A DNA stretch of 64,000 nt from Actinopolymorpha sp. NPDC004070 (GCF_040610475.1 NZ_JBEXMJ010000003.1:124001-188000); one strand, 5' to 3'. Positions 26,719 to 36,381 are shown, numbered from the stretch's first letter. The notes: generated by a model not told the origin, from the sequence alone. A program made the numbers and translations.

Positions 26719-28217
26719 GCGAGCACGACGCGCACCGCGAACCCCTCGCCGCGGGGACCCCGCTGCCGGACGGTGGTGACCCGGCCGCGGTCACCGCGCT
26801 GCGCCGGCTGCACCCCGCGACTCCGGTACTGAACGGCTGGAAGTGGTTCGCGCTCGCGATCGCGGCGATCGGCCAGAACGCCGTCCGCGACCTGAACTAC
26901 AAGCTGTTCGGCCTGCAGGTGGTGGCCGCGCTGGTCCTCGGCGTGGTGCTGGGGACGTTCTCGTGGTGGTTCACGAAGTACCGCATCGAGGGCGAGGAGC
27001 TGCGGATCGAGAGCGGCTTCCTGTTCCGGCGTTCGCGCCGGATCCGGATCGACCGGCTGCAGGCGGTGGACATCGTCCGGCCGGTGCTGGCGCGGTTCCT
27101 CGGGGTGGCCGAACTCCGGCTGGAGGTCGCCGGCGGCGGCAAGACCGAGGCCCCGCTGGCGTACCTGAACGAACCCGGAGCCCAGCAACTGCGGGCGGAG
27201 CTGCTGGCCCGGGCGGCCGGGCTGGACGCGGACACCCCGGAGGCGCCCGAGCACCGACTGGTCGCCGTACCACCGGGGGTCCTGCTGGCGTCCACCGTGG
27301 TCAGCGCGCCGTTCCTCACCGCCGTGCTGGGGTTCGTGGTGGTCGCGATCGCGTCGGTGGTCGTGGGCGAGATCGTCGGCCTGGCGTTCCTGCTGCCGTG
27401 GGCACTCGGCGGGCTCGGCGTGGTGTGGCGGCAGTTCGTCGGCGAGTTCGGCTTCACCGTGAGCGAGTCGCCGGACGGGCTGCGGATCCGCAAGGGCCTG
27501 CTGGACACCTGGGCGCAGACGGTCCCGCCGGGCCGGGTGCAGGGGGTGGAGATCGAGCAGCAGTTCCTGTGGCGGCCGAAGGGCTGGGTGAAGCTGTCGG
27601 TCGACGTGGCGGGTTACGGCGGTAAGGGCTCGGAAGGGCAGACCTCGTCCACCCTGCTGCCGGTCGCGCCCTGGCCGGTGGCGAAGGCGCTGCTGGAACG
27701 CGTCCTGCCCGGCGTCGACGTGGACGGCGTCGCCCGGGTGGCCGCGCCGCGGCGGGCCCGCTGGCTGCGCCCGATCGGCTGGCGCTACCTCCGGCACGGC
27801 GTGGACGCCCGGGTGTTCGTCAGCGACGCCGGCTGGCTGACCCGGCGGACCGCGGTCGTGCCGCACGTCAAGATGCAGAGCGTGCGGGCCACCCAGGGGC
27901 CGTACCAACGGCTGCTCGGCCTGGCCAGCGTGCACGTCGACACCCCGGTCGGCCCGGTGAACGCGGTCGCCCTGCACCGGTCGCCCGACGTGGCCCGGGA
28001 CCTGGTGCGCGACCAGGCCGAACGCTCCCGGCTGGCCAGGCGCACCGCCGGTCCCGAGCGCTGGATGCAGCACCGGGTGGCGGTCGCCGCGGTCCCGGCG
28101 CAGCCGCCTGAGCCTCAGCCCACCGACCCCGGCGTACGACCGGAGGGTTCCGTACGACCGGACGGTGACGGTGGTGGCGACAGCGCCGTCGGCGGATCCG
28201 GCTCGCCCAGCACCTGA
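26715..28217 (+). CDS. Bacterial PH-domain (YdbT-like) membrane protein
   Basis: A 500-residue partner of the preceding protein. Hydrophobic helices occur near residues 35-80 and 195-245, and three bPH_2-like units are visible: [20 protein letters not shown], then the region after [20 protein letters not shown], then [21 protein letters not shown]. The C-terminal 50 residues are Pro/Gly/Asp-rich. GTG 26715 overlaps the upstream stop. The last 103 nt overlap the 3' end of the convergent methyltransferase gene, so both strands are coding there. Confidence 0.85.
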   Translation: MSEHDAHREPLAAGTPLPDGGDPAAVTALRRLHPATPVLNGWKWFALAIAAIGQNAVRDLNYKLFGLQVVAALVLGVVLGTFSWWFTKYRIEGEELRIESGFLFRRSRRIRIDRLQAVDIVRPVLARFLGVAELRLEVAGGGKTEAPLAYLNEPGAQQLRAELLARAAGLDADTPEAPEHRLVAVPPGVLLASTVVSAPFLTAVLGFVVVAIASVVVGEIVGLAFLLPWALGGLGVVWRQFVGEFGFTVSESPDGLRIRKGLLDTWAQTVPPGRVQGVEIEQQFLWRPKGWVKLSVDVAGYGGKGSEGQTSSTLLPVAPWPVAKALLERVLPGVDVDGVARVAAPRRARWLRPIGWRYLRHGVDARVFVSDAGWLTRRTAVVPHVKMQSVRATQGPYQRLLGLASVHVDTPVGPVNAVALHRSPDVARDLVRDQAERSRLARRTAGPERWMQHRVAVAAVPAQPPEPQPTDPGVRPEGSVRPDGDGGGDSAVGGSGSPST

Positions 28218-29218
28218 CGCAGGCCGCCCGCCCGAACGCCTCCATGGGTGCCCTGGCCCGGTGTCGCCGCCTGGGCCAGCCACCAGAAGTCGCCGAGCCC
28301 GCCGGCAGCGACGAGTTCGGCCGCCTCGCCGGCCCGGGTCAGCGCACCCAGATAGCCCGCCGGGTCCGATCCGGCCAGTGCCAGCGGCGGCCGGGTGGCG
28401 TCCACGCCCAGCGCGGTCAGCGCCGCGCGCTGGGAGGTGAGCAGCGTCTCCTCTGCGCCGGCGCGTTCGCCTGCCCGGGCCACCGCGTCCACGGCCACGT
28501 GGGCGGTGATGTCGCAGGAACGGTCGGGCACCGGCGCGACCGTCCGGCCGGAGCGGTAGCCGCGCAGGGTGCCCGTCGGTGGGCGCCGCCACCGCACGTG
28601 GCCGTAGTCCACGGCCAAGGCCAGCCCGGACCGCAGCCGGCGTACGACATCGGCCCAGGCGAGGTCGCGCGGCAGGCCGATCTCAGCCCGGGCGCCGGGC
28701 GGCCCGTCGGCCAGTGGCCACCACTCGGCCAGCCAGGCGAGGTCCTCCTCGCCCGCGGGTGCGCCCAGGCGTTCGTCCCCGGTGGCGGCGTCGACCTCCA
28801 CCAGCCGTGGTACCCGGGCGTCGTCGAGTTCGGCCACGTCGACGGGGATGTTGTCCAGCCACTCGTTCGCGACCAGCAGCCCGTCGACCTCGTCCGGGAG
28901 GGTGGCCGACCAGAGCACGGGCGCCGGCAGGCCGGCCGGTCGCTCGGCCACCTCGACCCCGACCAGTCCGAGGTCCGCGTCGAGAGCGTGCAGGGCACGC
29001 AGGAGCTCGCCTCTCCCGGCGCCGACGTCGACCACTGTCCGTGCGCCGACGGCCCGGGCCAGCCGCAGCAGCGCGGCCGCGAAGGCAGGGGAGACGTGCA
29101 CGGACGTACGGAAGTGTTCGGACGGCGCCTGCGTACGGAAGAAGCCCCCCGCGCCGTACAGCGCCTCCTCGGTCGCGGCCCGCCACGTCCGCCAGTCGCG
29201 CCTGCTCGCGTCCCCCAT
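28115..29218 (-). CDS. MidA/NDUFAF7-type SAM-dependent methyltransferase
   Basis: A 367-residue protein of the COG1565 family. The SAM-binding motif is [15 protein letters not shown], then [11 protein letters not shown] (family-specific) and ALAVDYGH. The human relative NDUFAF7 methylates an Arg of the complex I 49-kDa (NuoD) subunit, and a nuoD copy lies 2 kb away; a link is only a thought. The C-terminal 30 residues are low complexity and overlap the PH gene tail. ATG 29218 has TAGGGT 7 nt upstream. Confidence 0.85.
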   Translation of the reverse strand: MGDASRRDWRTWRAATEEALYGAGGFFRTQAPSEHFRTSVHVSPAFAAALLRLARAVGARTVVDVGAGRGELLRALHALDADLGLVGVEVAERPAGLPAPVLWSATLPDEVDGLLVANEWLDNIPVDVAELDDARVPRLVEVDAATGDERLGAPAGEEDLAWLAEWWPLADGPPGARAEIGLPRDLAWADVVRRLRSGLALAVDYGHVRWRRPPTGTLRGYRSGRTVAPVPDRSCDITAHVAVDAVARAGERAGAEETLLTSQRAALTALGVDATRPPLALAGSDPAGYLGALTRAGEAAELVAAGGLGDFWWLAQAATPGQGTHGGVRAGGLRQVLGEPDPPTALSPPPSPSGRTEPSGRTPGSVG

Positions 29219-29225
29219 GGCGGCG

Positions 29226-29231
29226 ACCCTA
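29226..29231 (-). promoter_or_regulatory. -10-like hexamer, possible leaderless promoter
   Basis: On the minus strand TAGGGT ends 7 nt before ATG 29218. Confidence 0.45.
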
Positions 29232-29317
29232 TGCGGTCCCGCCCCCGCTCGCCCTCTCATCCGGTCCGAGTAGCACGGGTCCTACCCAGGGTGGACGCTG
29301 GCCGCCGGGCCGCGACG

Positions 29318-29323
29318 TACGCT
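29318..29323 (+). promoter_or_regulatory. -10-like hexamer, possible leaderless promoter
   Basis: TACGCT ends 7 nt before GTG 29331. With the box at 29226 it forms a compact divergent promoter pair. Confidence 0.45.
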
Positions 29324-29330
29324 CAGGCTC

Positions 29331-30701
29331 GTGCGCCTCCACCAGCTCTACGACTGGCCGCGCCGCCGGCCCTACCTCGTGGACGGCGCGCTGGCCGCCT
29401 CGATCGCGACGTTCGGGCTGCCGGTCGGGTACGCCGTGGACCAGGTGCTCGGCCTCCTCGTCAGTACGGCACTGATCGTGCCGCTGGTGTGGCGGCGCCG
29501 CTACCCGATGCGGGTGTTCCTCGTGGTCACCCTGGCCTGCCTGGCCCAGGTGCTGTTCATGAGGTCGCCGATCGGTGCCGACGTCGCGTTCCTCTTCGCG
29601 CTCTACTCCGCCAGCGCCTACTCCCGGCAGACGGCGGCCCGGGTCGGCGCGCTCCTGGTCGGTGCGGTCGGGTCGTTCCTGGGTCCGGTCGACTGGGGAC
29701 TGTTCACCTACTCCTCCCGCGGCGCGCTCGACGTGCTGCTGCCCGGCTTGGTCCTGCTGGCGATGGTGGCGTTGGTGTGGACGTTCGGCGACCTCATGCG
29801 CACCCGCCGGGCGTACGTCGGCGAGCTGGAGGAACGCGCCCGGCGGCTGGAGTTCGAACGCGACCAGCAGGCCCGGCTGGCCCGGTCGGCCGAGCGGGCC
29901 CGGATCGCCCGGGAGCTGCACGACGTGATCGCGCACTCGTTGTCGGTGGTGGTCGCTCAGGCCGACGGCGGGCTGTACGCCGGCGCCAAGGACGCCGAGG
30001 CGGCCCGGACCGCCCTGGCCACCATCGGGAAGACCGGCAGGCAGGCGCTGGCGGAGATGCGCCGGCTCCTGGGCGTACTCCGCACCGACTCCGCACCCTC
30101 GATCGTGTCCGGCGAGCCGGCCGGTGCCTGGCCCGAAGGGCTGCCGTACGCCCGCTCGGACACCCGGCCGGACGGCTGGTCGTACGCCCGCTCCGGCCAC
30201 CGCTTCGATCCGGGTCCGGACGGCGACGCCGGGCCGGGCCGCGGCACCGTGCGACCGATCGCTGCCGAACCCGCAGGCCCGGACCTTTCCCCCCAGCCGA
30301 GCCTGGCCCAGTTGCCCGACCTGATCGAGCAGGTGCGTGCCAGCGGCCTGCCGATCGAGGTGCAGGTCGACGGCCACGAGCGCCCGCTCACCGGCGGCAC
30401 CGAACTCGCGGCGTACCGCGTCGTGCAGGAGGCGCTGACGAACACCCTCAAGCACGGCGGGCCGCGCACCAGCGCCACGGTCCGGCTGCGCTACGACCAG
30501 GACCGGCTTCGGATCCACGTCCTCGACGACGGTCGCGGCGGTGCGGCGCACGGCGACGGCAACGGGCACGGCATCCTTGGGATGCGCGAACGCGTCGCGG
30601 TCTACGGCGGTCTCCTGCGGGCCGGTCCGCGGATCGGCGGGGGTTTCGAGGTGCTGGCGGAGATCCCGCTCAGCGCAGATGAGACGAGGGTGGGTACGTG
30701 A
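29331..30701 (+). CDS. Sensor histidine kinase, NarL/LuxR-partner (HisKA_3) type
   Basis: A 456-residue kinase. Four to six membrane helices (about 20-160) precede a coiled segment and the HisKA_3 dimer domain with phospho-acceptor H197 in ELHDVIAHS. A low-complexity insertion of about 70 residues with two YARS units separates it from the HATPase domain, whose N box EALTNTLKHGG and GHGILGMRERV are intact. The absence of a large extracellular domain suggests membrane or antibiotic-stress sensing, as in kinases paired with ABC exporters. GTGA overlaps the response-regulator start. Confidence 0.9.
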   Translation: MRLHQLYDWPRRRPYLVDGALAASIATFGLPVGYAVDQVLGLLVSTALIVPLVWRRRYPMRVFLVVTLACLAQVLFMRSPIGADVAFLFALYSASAYSRQTAARVGALLVGAVGSFLGPVDWGLFTYSSRGALDVLLPGLVLLAMVALVWTFGDLMRTRRAYVGELEERARRLEFERDQQARLARSAERARIARELHDVIAHSLSVVVAQADGGLYAGAKDAEAARTALATIGKTGRQALAEMRRLLGVLRTDSAPSIVSGEPAGAWPEGLPYARSDTRPDGWSYARSGHRFDPGPDGDAGPGRGTVRPIAAEPAGPDLSPQPSLAQLPDLIEQVRASGLPIEVQVDGHERPLTGGTELAAYRVVQEALTNTLKHGGPRTSATVRLRYDQDRLRIHVLDDGRGGAAHGDGNGHGILGMRERVAVYGGLLRAGPRIGGGFEVLAEIPLSADETRVGT

Positions 30702-31363
30702 AGATCCGGGTCTTCCTGGTCGACGACCAGGTGCTCGTCCGCACCGGCTTCACGATGGTGGTCGACTCCCAGCCCGACATGGAGGTCGTCGGCCAGGCGG
30801 GCAACGGCGCCGAGGCCCTCGAACGCCTCAGCGTGGTCGGCGCCGACGTCGTCCTGATGGACGTACGCATGCCCCGGATGGACGGCGTGGAGGCGACCCG
30901 CCGGCTGCGGGCGCGCGGCGAGACGGCACCCCGGGTGATCGTCCTCACCACCTTCGACCTGGACGAGTACGCCTTCACCGCGCTCAAGGCCGGTGCCGCG
31001 GGGTTCCTGCTCAAGGACGCGCCGCCGGACGACCTGCTGTCGGCGGTCCGGACGGTCCACTCCGGTGACTCGGTGGTCGCACCGAGCACGACCCGCCGGC
31101 TGCTGGAACACTTCGCCCCGCACCTGCCCGACCGGGAGGAACGCCCCGACGAGCGGGTCACCGGCCTCACCGAACGCGAGCGCGAGGTGTTGCTGGAGGT
31201 GGCCCGCGGCCTGTCCAACGCCGAGATCGGTGCCCGGCTGCACCTCGCCGAGGCGACCGTGAAGACCCACGTCGGCCGGATCCTCGCCAAGCTCGGGTTG
31301 CGCGACCGGGTGCAGCTGGTGGTCTTCGCGTACGAGAACGGCCTGGTCCGCGCCGGCCGCTAG
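30698..31363 (+). CDS. NarL/FixJ-family response regulator
   Basis: A 221-residue regulator. The receiver domain has phospho-acceptor D55 in VLMDVRMPRMDG and a conserved KAGAAGFLLKDA. A LuxR-type helix-turn-helix (about 150-210) reads LTEREREVLLEVARGLSNAE and ends with TVKTHVGRILAKLG. GTG 30698 overlaps the kinase stop. The ABC transporter 240 nt downstream is a likely target by context. Confidence 0.92.
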   Translation: MKIRVFLVDDQVLVRTGFTMVVDSQPDMEVVGQAGNGAEALERLSVVGADVVLMDVRMPRMDGVEATRRLRARGETAPRVIVLTTFDLDEYAFTALKAGAAGFLLKDAPPDDLLSAVRTVHSGDSVVAPSTTRRLLEHFAPHLPDREERPDERVTGLTEREREVLLEVARGLSNAEIGARLHLAEATVKTHVGRILAKLGLRDRVQLVVFAYENGLVRAGR

Positions 31364-31485
31364 CGCCACGCGCCTCCGGAGAACCTCGACCGGGAGTGCC
31401 CTGCCTGCCGGAAACAAACAGCCTCACCGGGTGGTCCGTAAGGGGTGTGCCGTACGCCGCAGGTCGCACCCGCCACACCCCAGGC

Positions 31486-31495
31486 CGTACGTACG
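31486..31495. promoter_or_regulatory. CGTACGTACG palindrome upstream of the ABC transporter genes
   Basis: A 10-bp self-complementary site about 120 nt before the ATPase gene, and a candidate binding site for the adjacent response regulator. CGTACG is frequent in this genome, so the case is weak. A TAGGCT hexamer at about 31546-31551 could be the promoter -10. Confidence 0.25.
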
Positions 31496-31605
31496 AACCC
31501 GTGAAGGCCATCATCGCGGCGGACGCCCGCACCAGGCGCCGGATCCTAGGCTCGGGATGGTTCGCCTGCCGAGGGCGGATCCCCTGCCCACGAAGGAGTT
31601 CCCGC

Positions 31606-32358
31606 ATGACAACCGCGCCATCGACGGTCGGCGTCCAACCGGCCGCCAGCGCCGTCAACCTGGTCAAGACCTACGGCTCCGGGCCCACCGCGGTCCGCGC
31701 ACTGGACGAGGTTTCGTTGGAGTTCGGCGCGGGGCAGTTCACCGCGATCATGGGCCCGTCCGGGTCGGGCAAGTCGACGCTGATGCACTGCCTGGCCGGG
31801 CTGGACGCGGCGACGTCGGGTTCGGTCGTGCTCGGCGGCACCGACCTGACCACGCTGTCGGACCGCCAGCTCACGGTGTTGCGCCGGGAGCGGGTCGGGT
31901 TCGTCTTCCAGGCGTTCAACCTGATGCCCACCTTGACCGCCGAGCAGAACATCACCCTTCCCCTGGAGCTGGCAGGTCGCCGTCCGGACGGGAAGTGGCT
32001 GGCCACGCTGGTCGACGTGCTCGGTCTCGCCGACCGGCTGAAGCACCGTCCGTCCGAACTCTCCGGCGGCCAGCAGCAGCGGGTGGCGATCGCCCGCGCG
32101 CTGGCGTCGCGCCCGGACGTGGTCTTCGCCGACGAGCCCACCGGAAACCTCGACTCCCGTACCGGCGCGGAGGTGTTGTCGTTCCTGCGCCAGTCGGTAC
32201 GCGAGTTCGGGCAGACGATCGTCATGGTCACCCACGACCCGGTGGCCGCGTCCTACGCCGACCGGGTGGTCCTGGTCGCCGACGGCCGGGTGGTCGGCGA
32301 GATCGACCGGCCGTCCGCGGACGCGGTGCTGGACGCGATGCGTGAGCTGGGGGCCTGA
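31606..32358 (+). CDS. ABC transporter ATP-binding protein (MacB/LolD type)
   Basis: A 250-residue ATPase. Walker A is GPSGSGKSTL, the signature LSGGQQQRVAIARAL, Walker B VVFADEPTGNLDS, and the H-loop MVTHDP. This subfamily powers MacB/FtsX-type mechanotransmission permeases. ATG 31606 follows CGAAGGAG. The permease begins 3 nt after its stop. Confidence 0.95.
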   Translation: MTTAPSTVGVQPAASAVNLVKTYGSGPTAVRALDEVSLEFGAGQFTAIMGPSGSGKSTLMHCLAGLDAATSGSVVLGGTDLTTLSDRQLTVLRRERVGFVFQAFNLMPTLTAEQNITLPLELAGRRPDGKWLATLVDVLGLADRLKHRPSELSGGQQQRVAIARALASRPDVVFADEPTGNLDSRTGAEVLSFLRQSVREFGQTIVMVTHDPVAASYADRVVLVADGRVVGEIDRPSADAVLDAMRELGA

Positions 32359-32361
32359 CCG

Positions 32362-34878
32362 ATGCGCCGGATGATCCTCGCCGCCCTTCGCGGCCACGCC
32401 GGCCGGTACGTCGCCGGCGGCCTGGCCATCATGCTCGGCGTCGCGTTCGTCGCCACCGCGCTGATGGTGCTGAGCTCGGCCCAGGCCGCGATGGCGCAGG
32501 CCGCAGGCGCGCAGTACGCCCGTGCCGACCTCGTGGTCACCAACTCCGGAGAGCCGATCACCCCCGCGGTGGTCCACCGGCTCGGCCGGCTCGAGGGTGT
32601 GGCCGGCGCCGCCGGGCTGGCCGGCGGCGGTGTCCGGGTGACGTTCCCCGACGCGTCCCGGCCGACCTTCGCGGGCCTGTCCGGGCTACCCGCCGACCCG
32701 TCCTTCCGCTGGCACCGGGTCGACAGCGGCCGGTTGCCGTCCGGGCCCGCCGAGGTGGCCGTCCCCCGTGACCTCGCCCGCGACCGGGGCCTGAAGGTCG
32801 GCTCGGTGCTGCGGGTCCATCCGGTCAAGGGGCCCGCCCGTCCGGTCCGGGTGGTCGGCGTGGTCAGCGGCGGCTCGCTGCTGGACAGCTCCGCGCTGGT
32901 CGCCAACGACCGGGCGATCGCGGCCTGGTCCGGTCAGGTGACCTACGGCGAGGTGCTGGTGCGCACCAGCACCGGTGCCGACGGGGCCGCCGTCACGGAC
33001 CGGCTGCACAAGGCCCTCAAGGGCGGCGCGACCGTGCAGACCGCCGCCCAGCGCACCGACGACCAGGTCAGGTCGTTCACCAACGGCGTCGACGTGCTCG
33101 GCGGCTTCCTGCTCGGGTTCGCGGGCATCGCGGTCTTCGTGGCCACGCTCGTGGTGGCCAACACGTTCACCATCCTGCTCGCCCAGCGCACCCGCGAACT
33201 CGCCCTGCTGCGCTGCGTCGGCGCCCTTCGCCGGCAGATCTTCGGGTCGGTGGTGATCGAGTCGCTGCTGCTCGGGCTGGTCGCGTCGATCGCCGGGATC
33301 GCCGTGGGTACCGGCCTCGCCGGGCTCGCGGTGGTCCTCCTGGGCCGGTCGCCGCTCGGCATCCCGACCGGCGGGCTGGTGGTGACCCCGGTAGGGATCG
33401 TCGTACCGCTCGTGGTCGGCCTGGTCACCACCGTGCTCGCCGCGCTCGCCCCTGCCCGCAGGGCGACCCGGGTGTCGCCGCTGGCGGCGCTGCGGCCGGA
33501 GCTCGCGGTCGGCGCCCGGTCCCGGGCCGGAATCGTCCGGACGACGCTCGCGGTGCTGTGCGTGCTGGCCGGCGCGGCCGCGTTGTTCGGCGCGATGACG
33601 CTGACCGGATTCCTGACCGCGCTCGCGGTCGGGATCGGTGGCGGGCTGTTGTCGTTCGTCGGCATCCTGCTCGGCGCGCCTCTGCTCGTACCCGCGCTGG
33701 TACGCCTGCTGGGCGCGCTGACCGGACGGTTCGGCGGCCCGCCGGCCCGGCTGGCCGTCGGCAACGCGGTCCGCAACCCGCGCCGCACCGCGGCCACCGC
33801 GGCTGCCCTCCTGGTCGGAGTGACCCTGATCGCGATGATGAGCGTGGGCGCGGCGTCGGTGCAGAGCTCGTTCCACGCCTCGCTGGACAGCAGGTACCCG
33901 CTCGACCTGAGCGTGGACGTCGCGACCGGTGCTCTGCCGGACGCGGTGGTGAAGGGGATGCCGAAGGTCGAGGGGGTCTCGCGTACGGCGCGTCTCACCG
34001 GCGCGCAGGTCCGTGTCGCCTCGGCCGGGCGCGCGGCGTCCGGCGGTGCGGCGCCGGGGCAGGCGATCGAGACGACCGTCTCCGCGGTGGAACCCTCGGC
34101 GGCGAACGCCGTCGTACGCGACCCCGCCCTGCTTCGCGGCCTCGGCGACGGTACGGCGATCATCGGGCCGTCGACGGCGAACTCGATCGGCGTCGACGAC
34201 GGCGGCCGGCTCGTCCTCGGCACGGGGAAGCCCAGGGTCGAGCTGCGCGCCCGGGTGGTGAGAAGCGAGGCCCTCCCCCAGGTGCTGGTGAGCTCGGCCG
34301 ACCTGGCCCGGGTGGCGCCGAAGGCACCGGTCACCTCGGTCTGGGCGCGGGTCGCCGACACCGCCGACGGCACCCAGGTGGTCAGCCGGGCCCAGGAGGT
34401 CGTCGGGAACGACGACACCATCCACCTCGGCGGCGCTGCGGCCGAACGCGCGGTCTACGACAAGGTGCTGAACGTCCTGCTGCTGGTGGCCACCGGCCTG
34501 CTCGCCGTGGCCGTGGTGATCGCCCTGGTCGGCGTGGGCAACACGCTCAGCCTGTCGGTGCTCGAACGCACCCGCGAACAGGCGATGCTACGTGCTCTCG
34601 GGCTCACCCGCGGCCAGCTGCGGGCGATGCTCGCCGGCGAGGCGTTGCTGATCGCGGCGGCCGCGGTGGTCGCCGGGCTGGTGCTCGGCACGGCGTACGG
34701 CTTCGCCGGTACGCGGATCCTGCTGGGCGAGGTGACCTCGCACATCGAGCTCGGCGTTCCGGTCGCCCGGCTGGCGCTGGTGGCGGCGGTCGCGCTGGCG
34801 GCCGGGCTGGCCGCGTCGGTGCTGCCGGCGCGGCGCGCGGTGCGGGTGCCTCCGGCCGCGGCGATCGGCACCGAGTGA
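32362..34878 (+). CDS. ABC transporter permease, FtsX/MacB type with two FtsX domains
   Basis: An 838-residue permease. The first membrane helix (about 15-37) is followed by an extracytoplasmic domain, an FtsX domain with three helices (about 240-370), further helices at about 390-460, a second extracytoplasmic domain (about 500-690), and a C-terminal FtsX domain (about 700-830) ending in the family's PPAAAIGTE. The duplicated layout is typical of actinobacterial exporters linked to two-component systems and peptide-antibiotic resistance. The substrate is unknown. It is translationally close to the ATPase (3-nt gap). Confidence 0.92.
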   Translation: MRRMILAALRGHAGRYVAGGLAIMLGVAFVATALMVLSSAQAAMAQAAGAQYARADLVVTNSGEPITPAVVHRLGRLEGVAGAAGLAGGGVRVTFPDASRPTFAGLSGLPADPSFRWHRVDSGRLPSGPAEVAVPRDLARDRGLKVGSVLRVHPVKGPARPVRVVGVVSGGSLLDSSALVANDRAIAAWSGQVTYGEVLVRTSTGADGAAVTDRLHKALKGGATVQTAAQRTDDQVRSFTNGVDVLGGFLLGFAGIAVFVATLVVANTFTILLAQRTRELALLRCVGALRRQIFGSVVIESLLLGLVASIAGIAVGTGLAGLAVVLLGRSPLGIPTGGLVVTPVGIVVPLVVGLVTTVLAALAPARRATRVSPLAALRPELAVGARSRAGIVRTTLAVLCVLAGAAALFGAMTLTGFLTALAVGIGGGLLSFVGILLGAPLLVPALVRLLGALTGRFGGPPARLAVGNAVRNPRRTAATAAALLVGVTLIAMMSVGAASVQSSFHASLDSRYPLDLSVDVATGALPDAVVKGMPKVEGVSRTARLTGAQVRVASAGRAASGGAAPGQAIETTVSAVEPSAANAVVRDPALLRGLGDGTAIIGPSTANSIGVDDGGRLVLGTGKPRVELRARVVRSEALPQVLVSSADLARVAPKAPVTSVWARVADTADGTQVVSRAQEVVGNDDTIHLGGAAAERAVYDKVLNVLLLVATGLLAVAVVIALVGVGNTLSLSVLERTREQAMLRALGLTRGQLRAMLAGEALLIAAAAVVAGLVLGTAYGFAGTRILLGEVTSHIELGVPVARLALVAAVALAAGLAASVLPARRAVRVPPAAAIGTE

Positions 34879-34918
34879 GCGGAGGGCACCTGACGCCGGG
34901 AGCCGGCGGTTCGGCTGC

Positions 34919-35629
34919 TCAGCGGCCCAGGCCGAGCACCACCGACAGCACGAACACCGCCGCCACGACGGCGAGTTCGAGGTAGCCGAGCACCAGGCCG
35001 GTGACCGCGAGCCCGATGCCGTCGCCGTTGGTCCGGCGGATGCGGGCCAGGGCGAGGTGCCCGGTGACGATGGCGGGCACGGCGCTCATTCCGGTGGTGC
35101 ACAGGCCGAGGACCGCACAGGCGACGGACACCTTGGCCAGCGGTTCGGTCGCGCGTACCGGCGCGGGCACGTAGTTGGCCCAGGGGTTCGCCAGGGGCGC
35201 GGGTGGCGCGGGCGGCAGCCGGTTGGAGGGATAGCCCGGGTTGGCCGGGTGGGTACCGGGAAGCGCACCCGGTAGCTCACCGGGGTACATGCCGCGTACG
35301 CCCGGCAGCCTGGGCTGGCCGGGATGCAGTCCGGCGTGCTGGCCGATCCCGCCGAACGGCACCGTCGGCGGGATCGCCTGGCCCGGCTGGCCGGCCGGCA
35401 GTTGTTCGGGCGACTGCTGCTGGGGGATGGGGAACGGAGTGGGACCGACGGGGAGGTCGGCGATGAGCTCGGCGAGTTCGCCGTAGGTACGGGCTTCCAT
35501 CACCGCGTCGACGCGGTCGTGGTGTTCGCCCCAGTCCAGCCGGCCCTCCGCGAGGGCGGCCTTGAGCACGTCTGCCGCGCGTTCCCGGTCGGCGTCGGAC
35601 GCCCGCATCGAGTGCCAGTCGGTGCCCAT
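34919..35629 (-). CDS. DUF1707-DUF4190 membrane protein
   Basis: A 236-residue protein. DUF1707 is at residues 8-58 (MRASDADRERAADVLKAALA), then a Pro/Gly-rich linker of about 100 residues with PG and HPG units, then a DUF4190-type pair of membrane helices (about 170-232; AVPAIVTGHLALARIRRT between them). The function is unknown. It is a diverged tandem copy of the gene 248 nt upstream, with an expanded linker. ATG 35629 follows GGGGGTGAC. Confidence 0.85.
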   Translation of the reverse strand: MGTDWHSMRASDADRERAADVLKAALAEGRLDWGEHHDRVDAVMEARTYGELAELIADLPVGPTPFPIPQQQSPEQLPAGQPGQAIPPTVPFGGIGQHAGLHPGQPRLPGVRGMYPGELPGALPGTHPANPGYPSNRLPPAPPAPLANPWANYVPAPVRATEPLAKVSVACAVLGLCTTGMSAVPAIVTGHLALARIRRTNGDGIGLAVTGLVLGYLELAVVAAVFVLSVVLGLGR

Positions 35630-35877
35630 GTCACCCCCAGCCGCTGGGAGCCGACCCACGCTGGAGGCGGCCCGGCGTACCTTCCCCTCTCGCCATTGTG
35701 CCGCCGGATCCGGAGAATGGCCGCTCTCTCATCCAGCCCGCCCGTGAGGTCGGTGCTTCCCCGTAAGTTCCCGATTGCCCCGGACGCGCGGTCTCTCCCG
35801 GGAGGTTCGTGGAGAAGCCGGGCACGCTCGCGCGAGAGTCGAGGTCGAGGTGGGATCGATCCGGTGGGTGGCGGCGG

Positions 35878-36381
35878 TCAGCGCAGGCCGAAGAGCATCG
35901 CCGCCAGCATGAACACCGCGCCGCCGACGACGTGGAGGTAGCCGAGGACCAGGCCGCCGATGGCCATCCCGCGGCCGTCGTCCCCGGAGTTGGCGACGCG
36001 GCCCAGCGCGAGGTGGCCGGTGATGATGGCGGGTATGGCGGACATGCCGCAGGTCAGCGGCGCGACCGCCCCCATGATCAGGGATGCCTTGGCCAGCGGC
36101 TCGGTCCGCCGCACCGGGGCGATCGCGTTCGGGCCCCACGGGTTCGCCTGCAGCGCCCGGTTGGCGGCATCGAAGGAAGGCGGCACGAACGGCGCCGGCC
36201 CGGCGGGCAGGTCGGCCACCTGGCGCTGGATCTCGCCGTAGGTCTGGGACCGCAGGACCGCGTCCAGGCGGGTGCGGTGCTCGGTGGGGTTGAGCCGTCC
36301 CTCGGCGAACGCCGCCTTGAGGATGTCGGCCGCGCGCTCCCGGTCGGCGTCGGACGCGCGCATCGTGTGCCAGTTGTTCAT
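35878..36381 (-). CDS. DUF1707-DUF4190 membrane protein, shorter paralogue
   Basis: A 167-residue protein built like its neighbour: DUF1707 at 5-55 (MRASDADRERAADILKAAFA), a 45-residue linker, and a DUF4190 helix pair (about 103-165; SAIPAIITGHLALGRV). The two share the stretch ASDADRERAAD, indicating a duplication. ATG 36381 is preceded by GAGGGGGG. It is divergent from coaX. Confidence 0.85.
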   Translation of the reverse strand: MNNWHTMRASDADRERAADILKAAFAEGRLNPTEHRTRLDAVLRSQTYGEIQRQVADLPAGPAPFVPPSFDAANRALQANPWGPNAIAPVRRTEPLAKASLIMGAVAPLTCGMSAIPAIITGHLALGRVANSGDDGRGMAIGGLVLGYLHVVGGAVFMLAAMLFGLR

